The translations under genes were made by a program, and so were the position numbers. A stretch of 64,000 bases of DNA from Rhodospirillaceae bacterium (GTDB lineage: Bacteria; Pseudomonadota; Alphaproteobacteria; Rhodospirillales; UBA2165): NCBI GenBank assembly GCA_947467145.1, contig CANIGJ010000014.1, positions 36,620 to 100,619 of the forward strand. The letters are read 5' to 3'. Shown piece by piece: positions 40,142-48,350 of this stretch. Positions within the stretch are counted from its first letter, which is position 1. The number at the start of each line of letters is the position of its first letter. Under the pieces are notes generated by a model. That model was not told the DNA's origin, did not search any database, and saw only the letters and a list, made by a program, of their open reading frames with translations.

Positions 40142-41413
40142 ATGACGCAAGCCAGGAAGGTTCATATTGTCGGTGCTGGCATGGCCGGCCTTGCCTGCGC
40201 CGTGCGCTGCATCGAACTGGGCCTCGAAGTCTCGATCAGCGAAGGTGCGCCGCAAGCGGGCGGCCGCTGCCGCTCGTTCGATGACGCGACGATGGGGACC
40301 GTGATCGACAACGGCAATCACCTCATCCTCGGTGCGAATCCCGCGATCTTTACTCACCTACGTTCGATCGGGGCCGAGGGCGCGTTGACGCCGCTCGATC
40401 CGGCGCGCTTTCCCTTCATGGACATGGCGAGCGGGAAACGCTGGACGGTCCGTCCAGGCATGGGACGATTGCCCTGGTGGCTGCTGGTGCCGGGGCGCAG
40501 CGTGCCGGGGGCCAGTCTTGCCGATTATGCGGCGGTGTTGCGTCTGCTCAGGGCGCCGACCTCGGCGCGCCTCGCCGATTACGTGAATACCAGCTCCGCG
40601 ATGTATGCGCGTTTCTGGGAGCCTTTTGCGCTGGGTGTGATGAATACCGAGGCCCCGGCTGCGTCGGCACATTTGATCGGGCGCGTGCTGCGGGAAACGC
40701 TGTTGAAGGGTGGTGCCGCGAGCCGGCCTTATTTCGCTGAAGCCGGGCTCGGCCCGGCGCTCGTCGAACCGGCCGTGGCCTTCCTCAAGGCCAAAGGTGC
40801 GTCGGTCGCCTTTTCGCGTCGTCTACGCGCGTTGGAGATGTCGGGCGACCGCGTCAGCCGTCTGGCCTTTGCCGACCAGGATGTCGAGGTCGCGGACGAC
40901 GAAACGGTCGTCCTGGCCGTGCCGTCGTGGGAGGCGGGCAGCCTCATACCGGGCCTTATCGTGCCGACCGAAACCCGCCCGATCGTGAACGGGCATTTCC
41001 GGATCGAAGGTGATTTTGAATTGCCCGACGCCGCACCGTTCGTAGGTGTCATCGGCGGGACGGCGCACTGGCTGTTCCGGCGTGGGCCAATTGTTTCCGC
41101 GACGGTCTCGGCGGCGGTAGAACTGGCGGAAAAGTCCGCCGACGACATCGCGGCGCTGATCTGGCGCGATATCGCTGGCGCCATCGGCCGACCGTCCGCC
41201 CCGCTTCCGGTTCATCGCATCATCAAGGAACGGCGCGCCACCATCGCCCAGACCCCGGCGGAAGACGCCCGGCGGCCCCCGGCCGCCACCCGGTGGCGCA
41301 ACCTGCGGTTGGCCGGGGATTGGACCCAGACCGGCCTGCCCGCGACAATCGAAGGGGCGGTGCGCTCGGGGCATCTGGCAGCAGAAATGGCCGCAAATTC
41401 CGCTGGGCGATAG
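40142..41413 (+). CDS. hpnE: FAD-dependent oxidoreductase, HpnE-like hydroxysqualene dehydroxylase
   Basis: This is a flavoprotein of the amine-oxidase/phytoene-desaturase fold, probably reducing hydroxysqualene to squalene for hopanoids. The ATG at 40142 gives 423 residues. The N-terminal motif is HIVGAGMAGLACAVR, followed by GGRCRSFDD and NGNHLILGANPAIF; the C terminus has LRLAGDWTQTGLPATIEGAVRSG. HpnC/HpnD genes are not adjacent, which is why the call stays at -like. It is followed by the 30-residue peptide gene. Confidence 0.8.
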   Translation: MTQARKVHIVGAGMAGLACAVRCIELGLEVSISEGAPQAGGRCRSFDDATMGTVIDNGNHLILGANPAIFTHLRSIGAEGALTPLDPARFPFMDMASGKRWTVRPGMGRLPWWLLVPGRSVPGASLADYAAVLRLLRAPTSARLADYVNTSSAMYARFWEPFALGVMNTEAPAASAHLIGRVLRETLLKGGAASRPYFAEAGLGPALVEPAVAFLKAKGASVAFSRRLRALEMSGDRVSRLAFADQDVEVADDETVVLAVPSWEAGSLIPGLIVPTETRPIVNGHFRIEGDFELPDAAPFVGVIGGTAHWLFRRGPIVSATVSAAVELAEKSADDIAALIWRDIAGAIGRPSAPLPVHRIIKERRATIAQTPAEDARRPPAATRWRNLRLAGDWTQTGLPATIEGAVRSGHLAAEMAANSAGR

Positions 41414-41473
41414 TCGCTGACAATAGAACCGCAGTTGGTGGCCAAAGGTGAAAAAGTGAGTGTTTCGTCTATA

Positions 41474-41497
41474 CTTAGGCGATAGAATCGCCTTAAG
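41474..41497. repeat. Inverted repeat upstream of the 30-residue peptide gene
   Basis: CTTAGGCGAT and ATCGCC-TTAAG flank a 3-nt AGA loop, with one unpaired base. It lies about 60-85 bp before the small peptide ATG, so it could be a leader hairpin or an operator, and it is not followed by a T tract. Confidence 0.5.
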
Positions 41498-41558
41498 CTT
41501 TCTGCGGATATTAAGTTTTGCGTGGCAATCGTTTATTTGGAGGCAAAAGGGGGAAGTT

Positions 41559-41651
41559 ATGAAAAACCCGCTCGACTCACTTGGACAAACCGTGACGCTC
41601 GGTTTCGTTCTGACCATTATCGTGGTCGCTCTCGTTAAAGTAATCTCGTAG
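41559..41651 (+). CDS. 30-residue single-pass membrane peptide
   Basis: This small ORF (MKNPLDSLGQTVTLGFVL, then TIIVVALVKVIS) starts with a strong AAAGGGGGAAG ribosome site and is almost entirely one membrane helix (residues 11-28). It is too short for standard gene callers. It is followed 17 nt later by the PuuD-like membrane protein, which has its own GGGGGAA site, so the pair is probably one operon. A small partner for a membrane heme or redox protein is a reasonable guess; it resembles CydX-like microproteins in size only. Confidence 0.7.
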   Translation: MKNPLDSLGQTVTLGFVLTIIVVALVKVIS

Positions 41652-41668
41652 GACAGGGGGAACTGACC

Positions 41669-42178
41669 ATGGAATTCGGAACAGAATATTGGATGTTCTT
41701 CGTCCGCTGGCTGCATGTGCTGAGCGGTGTGATGTGGATCGGCCTGCTCTGGTACTTCAACTTCGTCCAGACGCCGACCGTGCCGAAGATCCCCGAGGAT
41801 ATTCGTCCTGCGATCCCGCGCTTTATCATGCCTGAAGCCCTCTTCTGGTTCCGCTATGCGGCGCTGTCGACGGTGATCTGGGGCCTGATCCTGGCTTGGA
41901 TGAACGGCTATATCGGTGATGCGCTGGCGCTGGGCCTCACGACCCATGTCGCGCGTGACGCTTATATCGGCTTCGGCATGTGGCTTGGCCTGATCATGGC
42001 CTTCAACGTTTGGTTCCTCATTTGGCCGAACCAGCAGAAGGTCCTGGGCATGGTTGAAGCCAGTGCCGACGAAAAGAAGAGATCGGCGCGTATCGCCGGC
42101 CTTGCGTCGCGGACCAACACGATGTTCTCGGTCCCCATGCTCTATTGCATGGTGGCGGCGCAGAACCTCGCCAACTAA
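41669..42178 (+). CDS. PuuD-like integral membrane protein (urate oxidase N-terminal family)
   Basis: This is a 169-residue protein with about four membrane helices. The N-terminal RWLHVLSGVMWIGLLWYFNF has the His-containing helix of the PuuD/urate-hydroxylase membrane domain, but the cytochrome c domain of full PuuD is missing and the length is about half of it. It may bind heme and act as a membrane redox subunit; function in purine breakdown cannot be assumed. It is preceded by a 30-residue membrane peptide and followed by an intrinsic terminator, so they form one transcription unit. Confidence 0.78.
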   Translation: MEFGTEYWMFFVRWLHVLSGVMWIGLLWYFNFVQTPTVPKIPEDIRPAIPRFIMPEALFWFRYAALSTVIWGLILAWMNGYIGDALALGLTTHVARDAYIGFGMWLGLIMAFNVWFLIWPNQQKVLGMVEASADEKKRSARIAGLASRTNTMFSVPMLYCMVAAQNLAN

Positions 42179-42201
42179 ATCGGTCTTTTGGGACTGATGA
42201 A

Positions 42202-42230
42202 ACGGGGCCTTCGGGCCCCGTTTTTATTTT
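42202..42230 (+). terminator. Intrinsic terminator of the PuuD-like operon
   Basis: An 8-bp stem (ACGGGGCC/GGCCCCGT) with a UUCG tetraloop (42210-42213) is followed by TTTTATTTT, a textbook rho-independent terminator, 24 nt after the PuuD-like stop. Confidence 0.9.
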
Positions 42231-42267
42231 GTGATTAGCATCACATCATCCCGAGGCGCGGGGCCGT

Positions 42268-42576
42268 ATGATCGCGCCCATGGACGCGACCTTCTCGACC
42301 GCCATTTCGGGCCTACAGGCCAATGCCGCACGGTTCGGTGTTGCTGCGTTCAATGTGGTCAATGCAAATAGCGACGGGTTCAAGGCGCGCGCCGTCGCTG
42401 CGTCGAGCACCGTTCCGGGCGGGGTTTCGACCAGCGTGACCCAAACCGATCAGCCGGTCGATGTCGCTCAGGAATTCGTCGGCATGATCCAGTCCGAAGC
42501 CGGCTACGGCGCCAATGCGGAAGTCATGAACACCGCTAGCCGGATGACGGGCGCGCTGCTCGACATCCTCGCTTAG
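42268..42576 (+). CDS. Minimal flagellar basal-body rod/hook-like protein
   Basis: This is a 102-residue protein (or 98 from the ATG at 42280) that keeps only the two termini of the axial flagellar family. The start is STAISGLQANAARFGVAAFNVVNANSDGFKAR, the N-terminal rod signature with the A-N-x-x-N-x-x-T/S-x-G-F core. The end is VAQEFVGMIQSEAGYGANAEVMNTASRMTGALLDIL, the FlgC/FlgE C-terminal coiled coil. The usual central domain is reduced to about 20 residues. No other flagellar genes are next to it. The neighbours on the other strand are glycosyltransferases. Confidence 0.8.
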   Translation: MIAPMDATFSTAISGLQANAARFGVAAFNVVNANSDGFKARAVAASSTVPGGVSTSVTQTDQPVDVAQEFVGMIQSEAGYGANAEVMNTASRMTGALLDILA

Positions 42577-43733
42577 AGCAACTTTCCCAGGATCGAACTG
42601 AACTCGGCCATGCGGTGCGCCGCCGTATGGTGCGCCAGGAATCGTTTGTGACCAGCATCTGCGATCTTGCGGGCGGCCGCGGGCTCGGCCGTGAAGCGGT
42701 CGATGATCTCGGGCAATTCCGCGAGCGAGCGGTAATAGATGACCTCGTGGCCGGGCTCAAAAAGCTTGATCGCATCATCGCGCCAGTCGGTGACACTGAG
42801 CGCTCGGCTTGCGGTCGTCTGGAAAACGCGGTGGTGGCATGAGCGCGGCCAGGGCGTGCAATTCAGATTGATCAGCGACGCCGCGAAGAGCGGCGACAGA
42901 TCGTGCCATGCCCGTCCGGCATGACTGGTGACGTTGGCCGGAAGGTTGCTCGCGCTGCCGATGCCCGTGATGGACAACGGCCGGCCGGCCATGGCCTCGA
43001 TCACCAATTCCCGCACGACGGCCTTCTGCTCGAAGTACATCGCATGCGACATCAGCGAGAATTCCAACGAACGCGGATCATATGCGCCGTTCAATGAATC
43101 CAGCAGATCGACATGGTCGCGTGTGTTGCGCACATCCGCGATCACCGCATCGGCCGCGGCGTTCATCTGGTGATCCCAGAACATGCGCCAGCGCTGCCGC
43201 TCTGCCTGATAGGGGTTCACGGTGGCGGCGAAGCTGACCGAACAGATGCTATCGGGATCGGGTTCGACCGGACGAAAGATCGTGGGATCGATATGCCAGG
43301 GCGGCAGGTAAAACAGCTTGTCGTATCCCAGCGCCTGCAATTGTTCGATCACGCGGGTATCTGCGATGAACATGCCGCGATGCAGTGATCGATCGAGGTC
43401 CTTCAATAGGAACAGATGTTTGACCGGATTGTCGGTCCACAAACTGACGTAAGGCAGGCCCATTTCGTCGAGCAGGAACGGCTCGCTATCGGTCATCAGG
43501 AAGTTCTGCAGGCTCGACCCCCACAAGACGGCGACGTCGAATTTGATCTTCTCGATCAGCGCGCGGTACCCGCTGCGCGGCAGGATTTCATCGACATAGA
43601 CAACTTCGTGCCCGATATCCGCGAGTGCCTGAAGAGCGGGCATACGCTGTTCATCCCAACGGCCGCGTAGCATGGACAGGATGCGCAGCGGCCGGCTATG
43701 CGTCGTTCCGGTACGGTTGGGGATGATGCGCAT
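42573..43733 (-). CDS. Glycosyltransferase, CgeB/family 1-like
   Basis: This is a 386-residue GT-B-type glycosyltransferase (start ATG at 43733). It has the CgeB-like layout: RILSMLRGRWDEQRMPALQAL, DYDKLFYLPPWHIDPTIF near the middle, and a C-terminal sugar-nucleotide half with NLNCTPWPRSCHHRVFQTTASRA, in which the H-x-R-x-F-x-x-x-A-x-G/R signature of this family is visible. It starts one base after the stop of the family 2 transferase gene, so the two are one operon. The acceptor is unknown; flagellin or a surface polymer is possible. Confidence 0.82.
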   Translation of the reverse strand: MRIIPNRTGTTHSRPLRILSMLRGRWDEQRMPALQALADIGHEVVYVDEILPRSGYRALIEKIKFDVAVLWGSSLQNFLMTDSEPFLLDEMGLPYVSLWTDNPVKHLFLLKDLDRSLHRGMFIADTRVIEQLQALGYDKLFYLPPWHIDPTIFRPVEPDPDSICSVSFAATVNPYQAERQRWRMFWDHQMNAAADAVIADVRNTRDHVDLLDSLNGAYDPRSLEFSLMSHAMYFEQKAVVRELVIEAMAGRPLSITGIGSASNLPANVTSHAGRAWHDLSPLFAASLINLNCTPWPRSCHHRVFQTTASRALSVTDWRDDAIKLFEPGHEVIYYRSLAELPEIIDRFTAEPAAARKIADAGHKRFLAHHTAAHRMAEFSSILGKLL

Positions 43734-43734
43734 C

Positions 43735-44781
43735 TCAGACTCCGCTTCGCCAATCGGTACCGGCGGCCGCGTCCGACTGTGCGCGTGCGGCAAGATCGGG
43801 ATGGCGGTAGCAGGTATCGAGATCGAGATAGTTTTCGTGGAGCACCCAGTCGCGGAAAGCGGGATCGGTGCGGAAGGCGTCGCGCTGGAGTGTCATGCCG
43901 TGATCGAGCCCCATTTCGACGGCCCGCACAAGATCGCCGGGGGCGGCGTCCGCATCACGGAAATAACGGCGCGCGATGGCCCGGATGTCATCGGCGCTCG
44001 GCGCGGCCAATGGCTGGCCGCTCGCGCGGATGGCCTGGAAGGAACGTGCGCAGCCCGACGTCGTGAATTTCCGCATGACGGCTTCCAGGCTCAAACGTCC
44101 AGCCGGGATGGCGTGTTGGACCGCAGCGCCGGGATGATAGAGAACGCGATACCCGCGTTGTTCGGCCATCCGGCCGATATGGATTTCGCCATCGCCATAG
44201 AAGCGGATGAGATCCCACGGCATCGCGCCGGGATGGAACCCGCCGACCTCGGTCAGGACCGATCGGCGAACCGTGAAATTAGTCCCCCAAACGAAATTAC
44301 CGGGGATATCGCGTGTCGTTGGTCCAGCCTCGAGCCCGCCCAGAAGTGGTACCGTTTCATACCCAGGGTCGCCCAAGGTCATGGTGGCCAGCCAATCGGG
44401 CGGCGCTTCTTCGAAATCCAGACGGATCGGGCCCGTCGCCAAGCCGACGCTGCTGTCGCGATAGACGTGGGCCAAGGCTGCAAGCCAGCCCGGATCGGGT
44501 CGTACATCGTCATCGATGAAGCAGGTCACGATCCCGGTCGCGACTGCGGCGGCGCGGTGCCAGCCGACGAGCTGACCGGGACGAGGATCGTAGATATATC
44601 GGAAATGTGGAACCTGTGCGGCAAAGGCGTCGGCGACGGCTTTCGTATGATCCGAGGAGCCATTGTCGGCGACGATGATCTCGACGGCCTCCAGCGGATA
44701 ATCCTGCCGGCTCAACGCCTCGAGGCTGCGGCGCAGGCTATCTGCGCGATTGAACGTCGTGATGGTGATGGAAAAATCCAA
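43735..44781 (-). CDS. Glycosyltransferase family 2
   Basis: This is a 348-residue GT-A glycosyltransferase. The N terminus FSITITTFNRADSLRRSLEAL, VEIIVADNGSSDHT, and VTCFIDDDVRPDPGWLAAL with the D-D-D metal/nucleotide site near residue 92 are typical of family 2. A later WGTNFTVRRSVLTEVGGFHPG segment is the usual acceptor-side motif. There are no membrane helices. It is encoded between two CgeB-like genes. Confidence 0.88.
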   Translation of the reverse strand: MDFSITITTFNRADSLRRSLEALSRQDYPLEAVEIIVADNGSSDHTKAVADAFAAQVPHFRYIYDPRPGQLVGWHRAAAVATGIVTCFIDDDVRPDPGWLAALAHVYRDSSVGLATGPIRLDFEEAPPDWLATMTLGDPGYETVPLLGGLEAGPTTRDIPGNFVWGTNFTVRRSVLTEVGGFHPGAMPWDLIRFYGDGEIHIGRMAEQRGYRVLYHPGAAVQHAIPAGRLSLEAVMRKFTTSGCARSFQAIRASGQPLAAPSADDIRAIARRYFRDADAAPGDLVRAVEMGLDHGMTLQRDAFRTDPAFRDWVLHENYLDLDTCYRHPDLAARAQSDAAAGTDWRSGV

Positions 44782-44801
44782 GCCGAACGAATCCCGCTGT
44801 C

Positions 44802-46976
44802 TCAGCCGATATCCACGATACGGTCAAAGAGCGCCGCGGTCCAATCGCTCAATAGGCCGCGATGCTTTCGTGCTGCGGCGAGCGCTAGATCGGAGGCCGC
44901 CGGTGGATGGCCATCGGCATCGCGCAGTCGTGCTCGGACCAGGACCCATTTGCGCAGGATGGCGGCGGCTTCGGCACGCCGCCCGTCAGCCAATTCAGCT
45001 TCGATGCCGAAGGCTAGCAAGTTGAACAGCTCGGCCGGATAGAGATTCACGGTTCGGTAAAACGCTTCGCGGATCGTCGCGGGTTGGGCGTTGGTATTCG
45101 CCAAGGCCTGCGTCATAAGCCGCCAGCCGGCAACGTTGACGGGGCAGCGCTCAAGCGCGCGTTGCAGAATTCCGACCGATGCGATCCATTCGCCGCGTTC
45201 GATCAGATCGGCGGCGATGTAGCTGAGTGCGGCGCTGGCGATGAATTCGTGCGCGCCCGGGGCTCTATCGGATCTGCGGTGCGGACCGGGTTGCAATTCA
45301 ACGGCGGCGCGGAAGAAATCCCCATAGGGAAACATCTCGGCCAGGACACGGATGCGATGGCTGAGCAGAGAATCGGTCCGCGCGTCAAACGCGAGATCGG
45401 GCAATTGCTCCACAATGGTGCGGAATTGCTGGAGCGCTTCATCGCGTTGGCCAAACGTCCAGAGCGCGCGAGCCCCATTGAACCGCAACGCCAGCGAGTT
45501 GGGGTGAGTTTCGATCCCGGCGCGATAGAAATCGAGCGCCATTTGCCCGACGCCCTGCGCGGCGGGATTATCATTCAGCAAAATCGTCGCATAGAAGGCG
45601 GCGGCGGCAGCGTACAAAAAATGTGTCGTCTCGGGTGCCTCGACGCCGCCATTCAGACGGGCGAGGCGCGTATAGATTTTAAGTCCGCGTTCCACGTCAT
45701 AGCCGCGCAGTTCCACGGGAAAATAAGTCGGATTCTCTGTCTCTACCTTCTTCGGCGTGAGTAGGGACTGGAAAAGGCAGAATTTCAGAAACCGTTCTTC
45801 GCGCGCCGGACTCGCCCAGAACAAGGCGTCCAGATCATGCGCGACCGCACGGCTGCTTGGACGGCGATCATCGAGCATGGCGGTTACGTCGGCATCGATC
45901 GCGCTGCGATAGAGTGCCGTGGCATCGCCCAGCAGCGGGCGCGTGATCGTACGTTCGGGGGACAGGACGCTGGCGCCCGCCCGCATGGCTTCGATCGCGC
46001 GGGTCTGGATGCCGCCGGCGGAGCGCCAGAAGATTGGAACGAATTTCGCGCGCTTCAAGGCGGCCTGATAATCGGAAATCGCGAGGTAACCCTCCGTCAT
46101 CTCGATCTTCAGCGTTGGTGAGTCCAACGTCGCCAAGCGAAAGAGAAATTGCGCTTTGTCGCGCATATAGGGGGTGAAGGCGCGACCCGTGAAGAAGATA
46201 TCGATATCGCGGGCACTCTCCGTGGAGGCGAGCTTTTCCTGCTGATAGGTCTCGTAAGCCGGAAGGGCGGCGCAGCGCGCGGGATAATGGCGTGAGATTT
46301 CAACCTGTTCGGCGGCGCTGTTGACGACGACGATATCGGCGCGTGCGAGATCGGCGTGGCGGGTCGCGAAAAAATAGTCATGGTCGCTAGCCCAGAAGGC
46401 CAAGGGAATTCCTGGCGCTTTTGGATCGGTGGGAAGATATGGCCCATAAGCATCCAGCGACAGCAGCAGGCGGGGATGAACATCATCGGGCACAGCGACG
46501 GCCAGCGCGTCTTTCATCGATATCCCGAATTGGTCCGCATCCAATTGAACCCAATGCACGCGGATACCGGGAATGGCCGAATAGGTTCGGCGCTTCGTTT
46601 CATCCGGCATCGCGAGCATGACGACATCGATAGGTGCTTCGAGAAGCTCAGCGAGTTTGTCCGCGACCGAACCGAATTCGGTTCGCCGGATTTCGCGCAG
46701 CAATGTACGGGCTTCGTTCGTCTGGTTCAGGCACCAATGGGCGTAGGCGCGAAACAGGCGCGCACGCGGACTTTCGAATTTCTGCAACGCTGCGAGGCCC
46801 GGCGCGATAGCGCCGCACATGACCAGCGCGGCGGCGCGCATCTCGCTGCCTTCTGTCGCCATATCCAATGCCAGAGGATAATTGCCGGCCTCGAAGGCCT
46901 CGGCGGCCGAACCGAACGGGTTGGGCACCGTCGGCCAAAGGGGCGTGGGGTCGATCCTATCCTGCGGGTCCGCCAT
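44802..46976 (-). CDS. Large glycosyltransferase with TPR-like helical repeats
   Basis: This is a 724-residue protein. The first about 90 residues and the last 250 are helical repeat segments (AAFYATILLNDNPAAQ, ALWTFGQRDEALQQFRTIVEQLP, LERCPVNVAGWRLMTQALANTN) resembling TPRs; the centre (about 115-420) reads as a CgeB-like glycosyltransferase (HPRLLLSLDAYGPYL, IDIFFTGRAFTPYMRDKAQFLF, FVPIFWRSAGGIQTRAIEAM with ER-like end). Fusion of TPRs to such transferases is common in surface and flagellar glycosylation. It is the first gene of the three-transferase operon, with Mth938 upstream. Confidence 0.75.
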   Translation of the reverse strand: MADPQDRIDPTPLWPTVPNPFGSAAEAFEAGNYPLALDMATEGSEMRAAALVMCGAIAPGLAALQKFESPRARLFRAYAHWCLNQTNEARTLLREIRRTEFGSVADKLAELLEAPIDVVMLAMPDETKRRTYSAIPGIRVHWVQLDADQFGISMKDALAVAVPDDVHPRLLLSLDAYGPYLPTDPKAPGIPLAFWASDHDYFFATRHADLARADIVVVNSAAEQVEISRHYPARCAALPAYETYQQEKLASTESARDIDIFFTGRAFTPYMRDKAQFLFRLATLDSPTLKIEMTEGYLAISDYQAALKRAKFVPIFWRSAGGIQTRAIEAMRAGASVLSPERTITRPLLGDATALYRSAIDADVTAMLDDRRPSSRAVAHDLDALFWASPAREERFLKFCLFQSLLTPKKVETENPTYFPVELRGYDVERGLKIYTRLARLNGGVEAPETTHFLYAAAAAFYATILLNDNPAAQGVGQMALDFYRAGIETHPNSLALRFNGARALWTFGQRDEALQQFRTIVEQLPDLAFDARTDSLLSHRIRVLAEMFPYGDFFRAAVELQPGPHRRSDRAPGAHEFIASAALSYIAADLIERGEWIASVGILQRALERCPVNVAGWRLMTQALANTNAQPATIREAFYRTVNLYPAELFNLLAFGIEAELADGRRAEAAAILRKWVLVRARLRDADGHPPAASDLALAAARKHRGLLSDWTAALFDRIVDIG

Positions 46977-46990
46977 GATCGAGGCCGATC

Positions 46991-47374
46991 CTAGCTCGCC
47001 GGGAAAAGGGCTGCCGCGACGCGGCGGTCTTCACCCATCAGGACATTGAAGGTCCGGCAGGCCGCACCCGTATCCATCGGTTCGATCACGATGCCGACGT
47101 CCTTGCAGGCTTTGCGGAGCGCTGCGGACGGCAGCAGCATCTTGTCGCCACAACCCAGTAGCAAGACTTGCACGACCGCATCGGGGCCGCGAATGGCGTC
47201 GAAGTCCGACAGAGCGAGATCGGTGAACGCAGGGGCCGACCACAGGCTCGTACGCTCGGGCAGGACGAGGACCGGTCCCGCATAGTCGATCTGAGCGATG
47301 CGGAACGCACCGCCGCGATAAGCTTGGATGACCTGCCGGCCGGTCGGGATCAGCGGGGATATATCCAGGGACAA
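46991..47374 (-). CDS. Mth938-like domain protein, NDUFAF3 homologue
   Basis: This is a 127-residue Mth938/DUF498 family protein. Landmarks are IQAYRGGAFRIAQIDYAGPVLVLPE and VVQVLLLGCGDKMLLPSAALRKACKDVGIVIEPMDTGAACRTFNVL, which match NDUFAF3, a human complex I assembly factor. It sits directly after secF (24 nt), an arrangement that is conserved in alphaproteobacteria and was used to link NDUFAF3 with membrane insertion. Biochemical function remains undefined. Confidence 0.85.
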   Translation of the reverse strand: MSLDISPLIPTGRQVIQAYRGGAFRIAQIDYAGPVLVLPERTSLWSAPAFTDLALSDFDAIRGPDAVVQVLLLGCGDKMLLPSAALRKACKDVGIVIEPMDTGAACRTFNVLMGEDRRVAAALFPAS

Positions 47375-47398
47375 CGCTTCGCCCTCCCCATTGACGGG

Positions 47399-48340
47399 TT
47401 AGGAGTGAGAAGGCTCGCCTTCGGCCTCGCTCGCTTTGATATGCTTGCGGCCGCGTGCCGCCAAGTACCATTCCATCGGCGCCGCGACATAGATCGTCGA
47501 ATAGGTGCCGGCGATGACGCCCCATAGCAGCGCGAAGGCCAGACCGAACAGCAGCGGACCGCCGAATATCAACAGCGCCAAGGTCGATAGCAGGACCAGG
47601 CCGTTGGTCATCAACGTGCGCGCCATCGTCTGGTTGACGCTGAGATTGATGAGTTCGCGGAAATCCATCGATTTATAGAGGCGCGTGTTCTCGCGAATAC
47701 GGTCGTCGATGACGACGGTGTCGTTGATCGAGAAACCGGCGATCGTGACGACCGCGGCAACCGTGTTCAGATCGAACTGCAAGCCCAAGATTGAAAAGAG
47801 GCCGACCGTCGTCAGACAGTCGTGCAGGATCGCGACGACACCGGAGAGACCGGCGCGCCAGCTGAAGCGGAACGCCATGTAGGCCATGATGCCGCTCAGC
47901 GCCAGGATGATGGCGATGACAGCGTCGCGGATCAGTTCCTTGCCGACGCGCGGGCCGACGACTTCGACGCGCTCGTAGCTGAATTCGGTGCCCAACGTTT
48001 CGCGGATCTTCTGAACGGCCGCCATTTCGGCCTTTTCGTCGCCCTGGCTTTGGACACGCAGGAGGATGTCGGTGTTGCGGCCGAATTCCTGCAACGAGAT
48101 GTCGCCGAGATTGAGCGCATTCACCTTGGCGCGGACGTCGGCTAGGTCGATGGGCGTGGTCTTGCGTGCTTCGATCAGGATGCCGCCGGCGAAATCGACG
48201 CCGAAATTAAGCCCACGCGTCGCCAATGAGACGACGGAGGCAACGCACAGGAAGATCGAGATCGCGAAGCACAGCTTGTGGAAGCGGAAATAATCCAGGC
48301 TGGGAACAGCGCGAAGAATGCGGAAACCGCGAAAAGCCAT
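47399..48340 (-). CDS. secF: Protein translocase subunit SecF
   Basis: This inner-membrane RND-like subunit works with SecD to drive late steps of Sec export. The 313 residues have six helices, the first near residues 22-42, with the N-terminal FAGGILIEARKTTPIDLADVR periplasmic domain, the LTTVGLFSILGLQFDLNTVAAVVTIAGFSINDTVVIDDRIREN signature and a final NGLVLLSTLALLIFGGPLL. It is 10 nt downstream of secD. Confidence 0.97.
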   Translation of the reverse strand: MAFRGFRILRAVPSLDYFRFHKLCFAISIFLCVASVVSLATRGLNFGVDFAGGILIEARKTTPIDLADVRAKVNALNLGDISLQEFGRNTDILLRVQSQGDEKAEMAAVQKIRETLGTEFSYERVEVVGPRVGKELIRDAVIAIILALSGIMAYMAFRFSWRAGLSGVVAILHDCLTTVGLFSILGLQFDLNTVAAVVTIAGFSINDTVVIDDRIRENTRLYKSMDFRELINLSVNQTMARTLMTNGLVLLSTLALLIFGGPLLFGLAFALLWGVIAGTYSTIYVAAPMEWYLAARGRKHIKASEAEGEPSHS

Positions 48341-48350
48341 CGTGCGTCTC

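Noticed and set aside
43672..45042. 456-codon plus-strand ORF over glycosyltransferase genes
   Set aside because: It reads antisense to two convincing glycosyltransferase frames and shows no motif.
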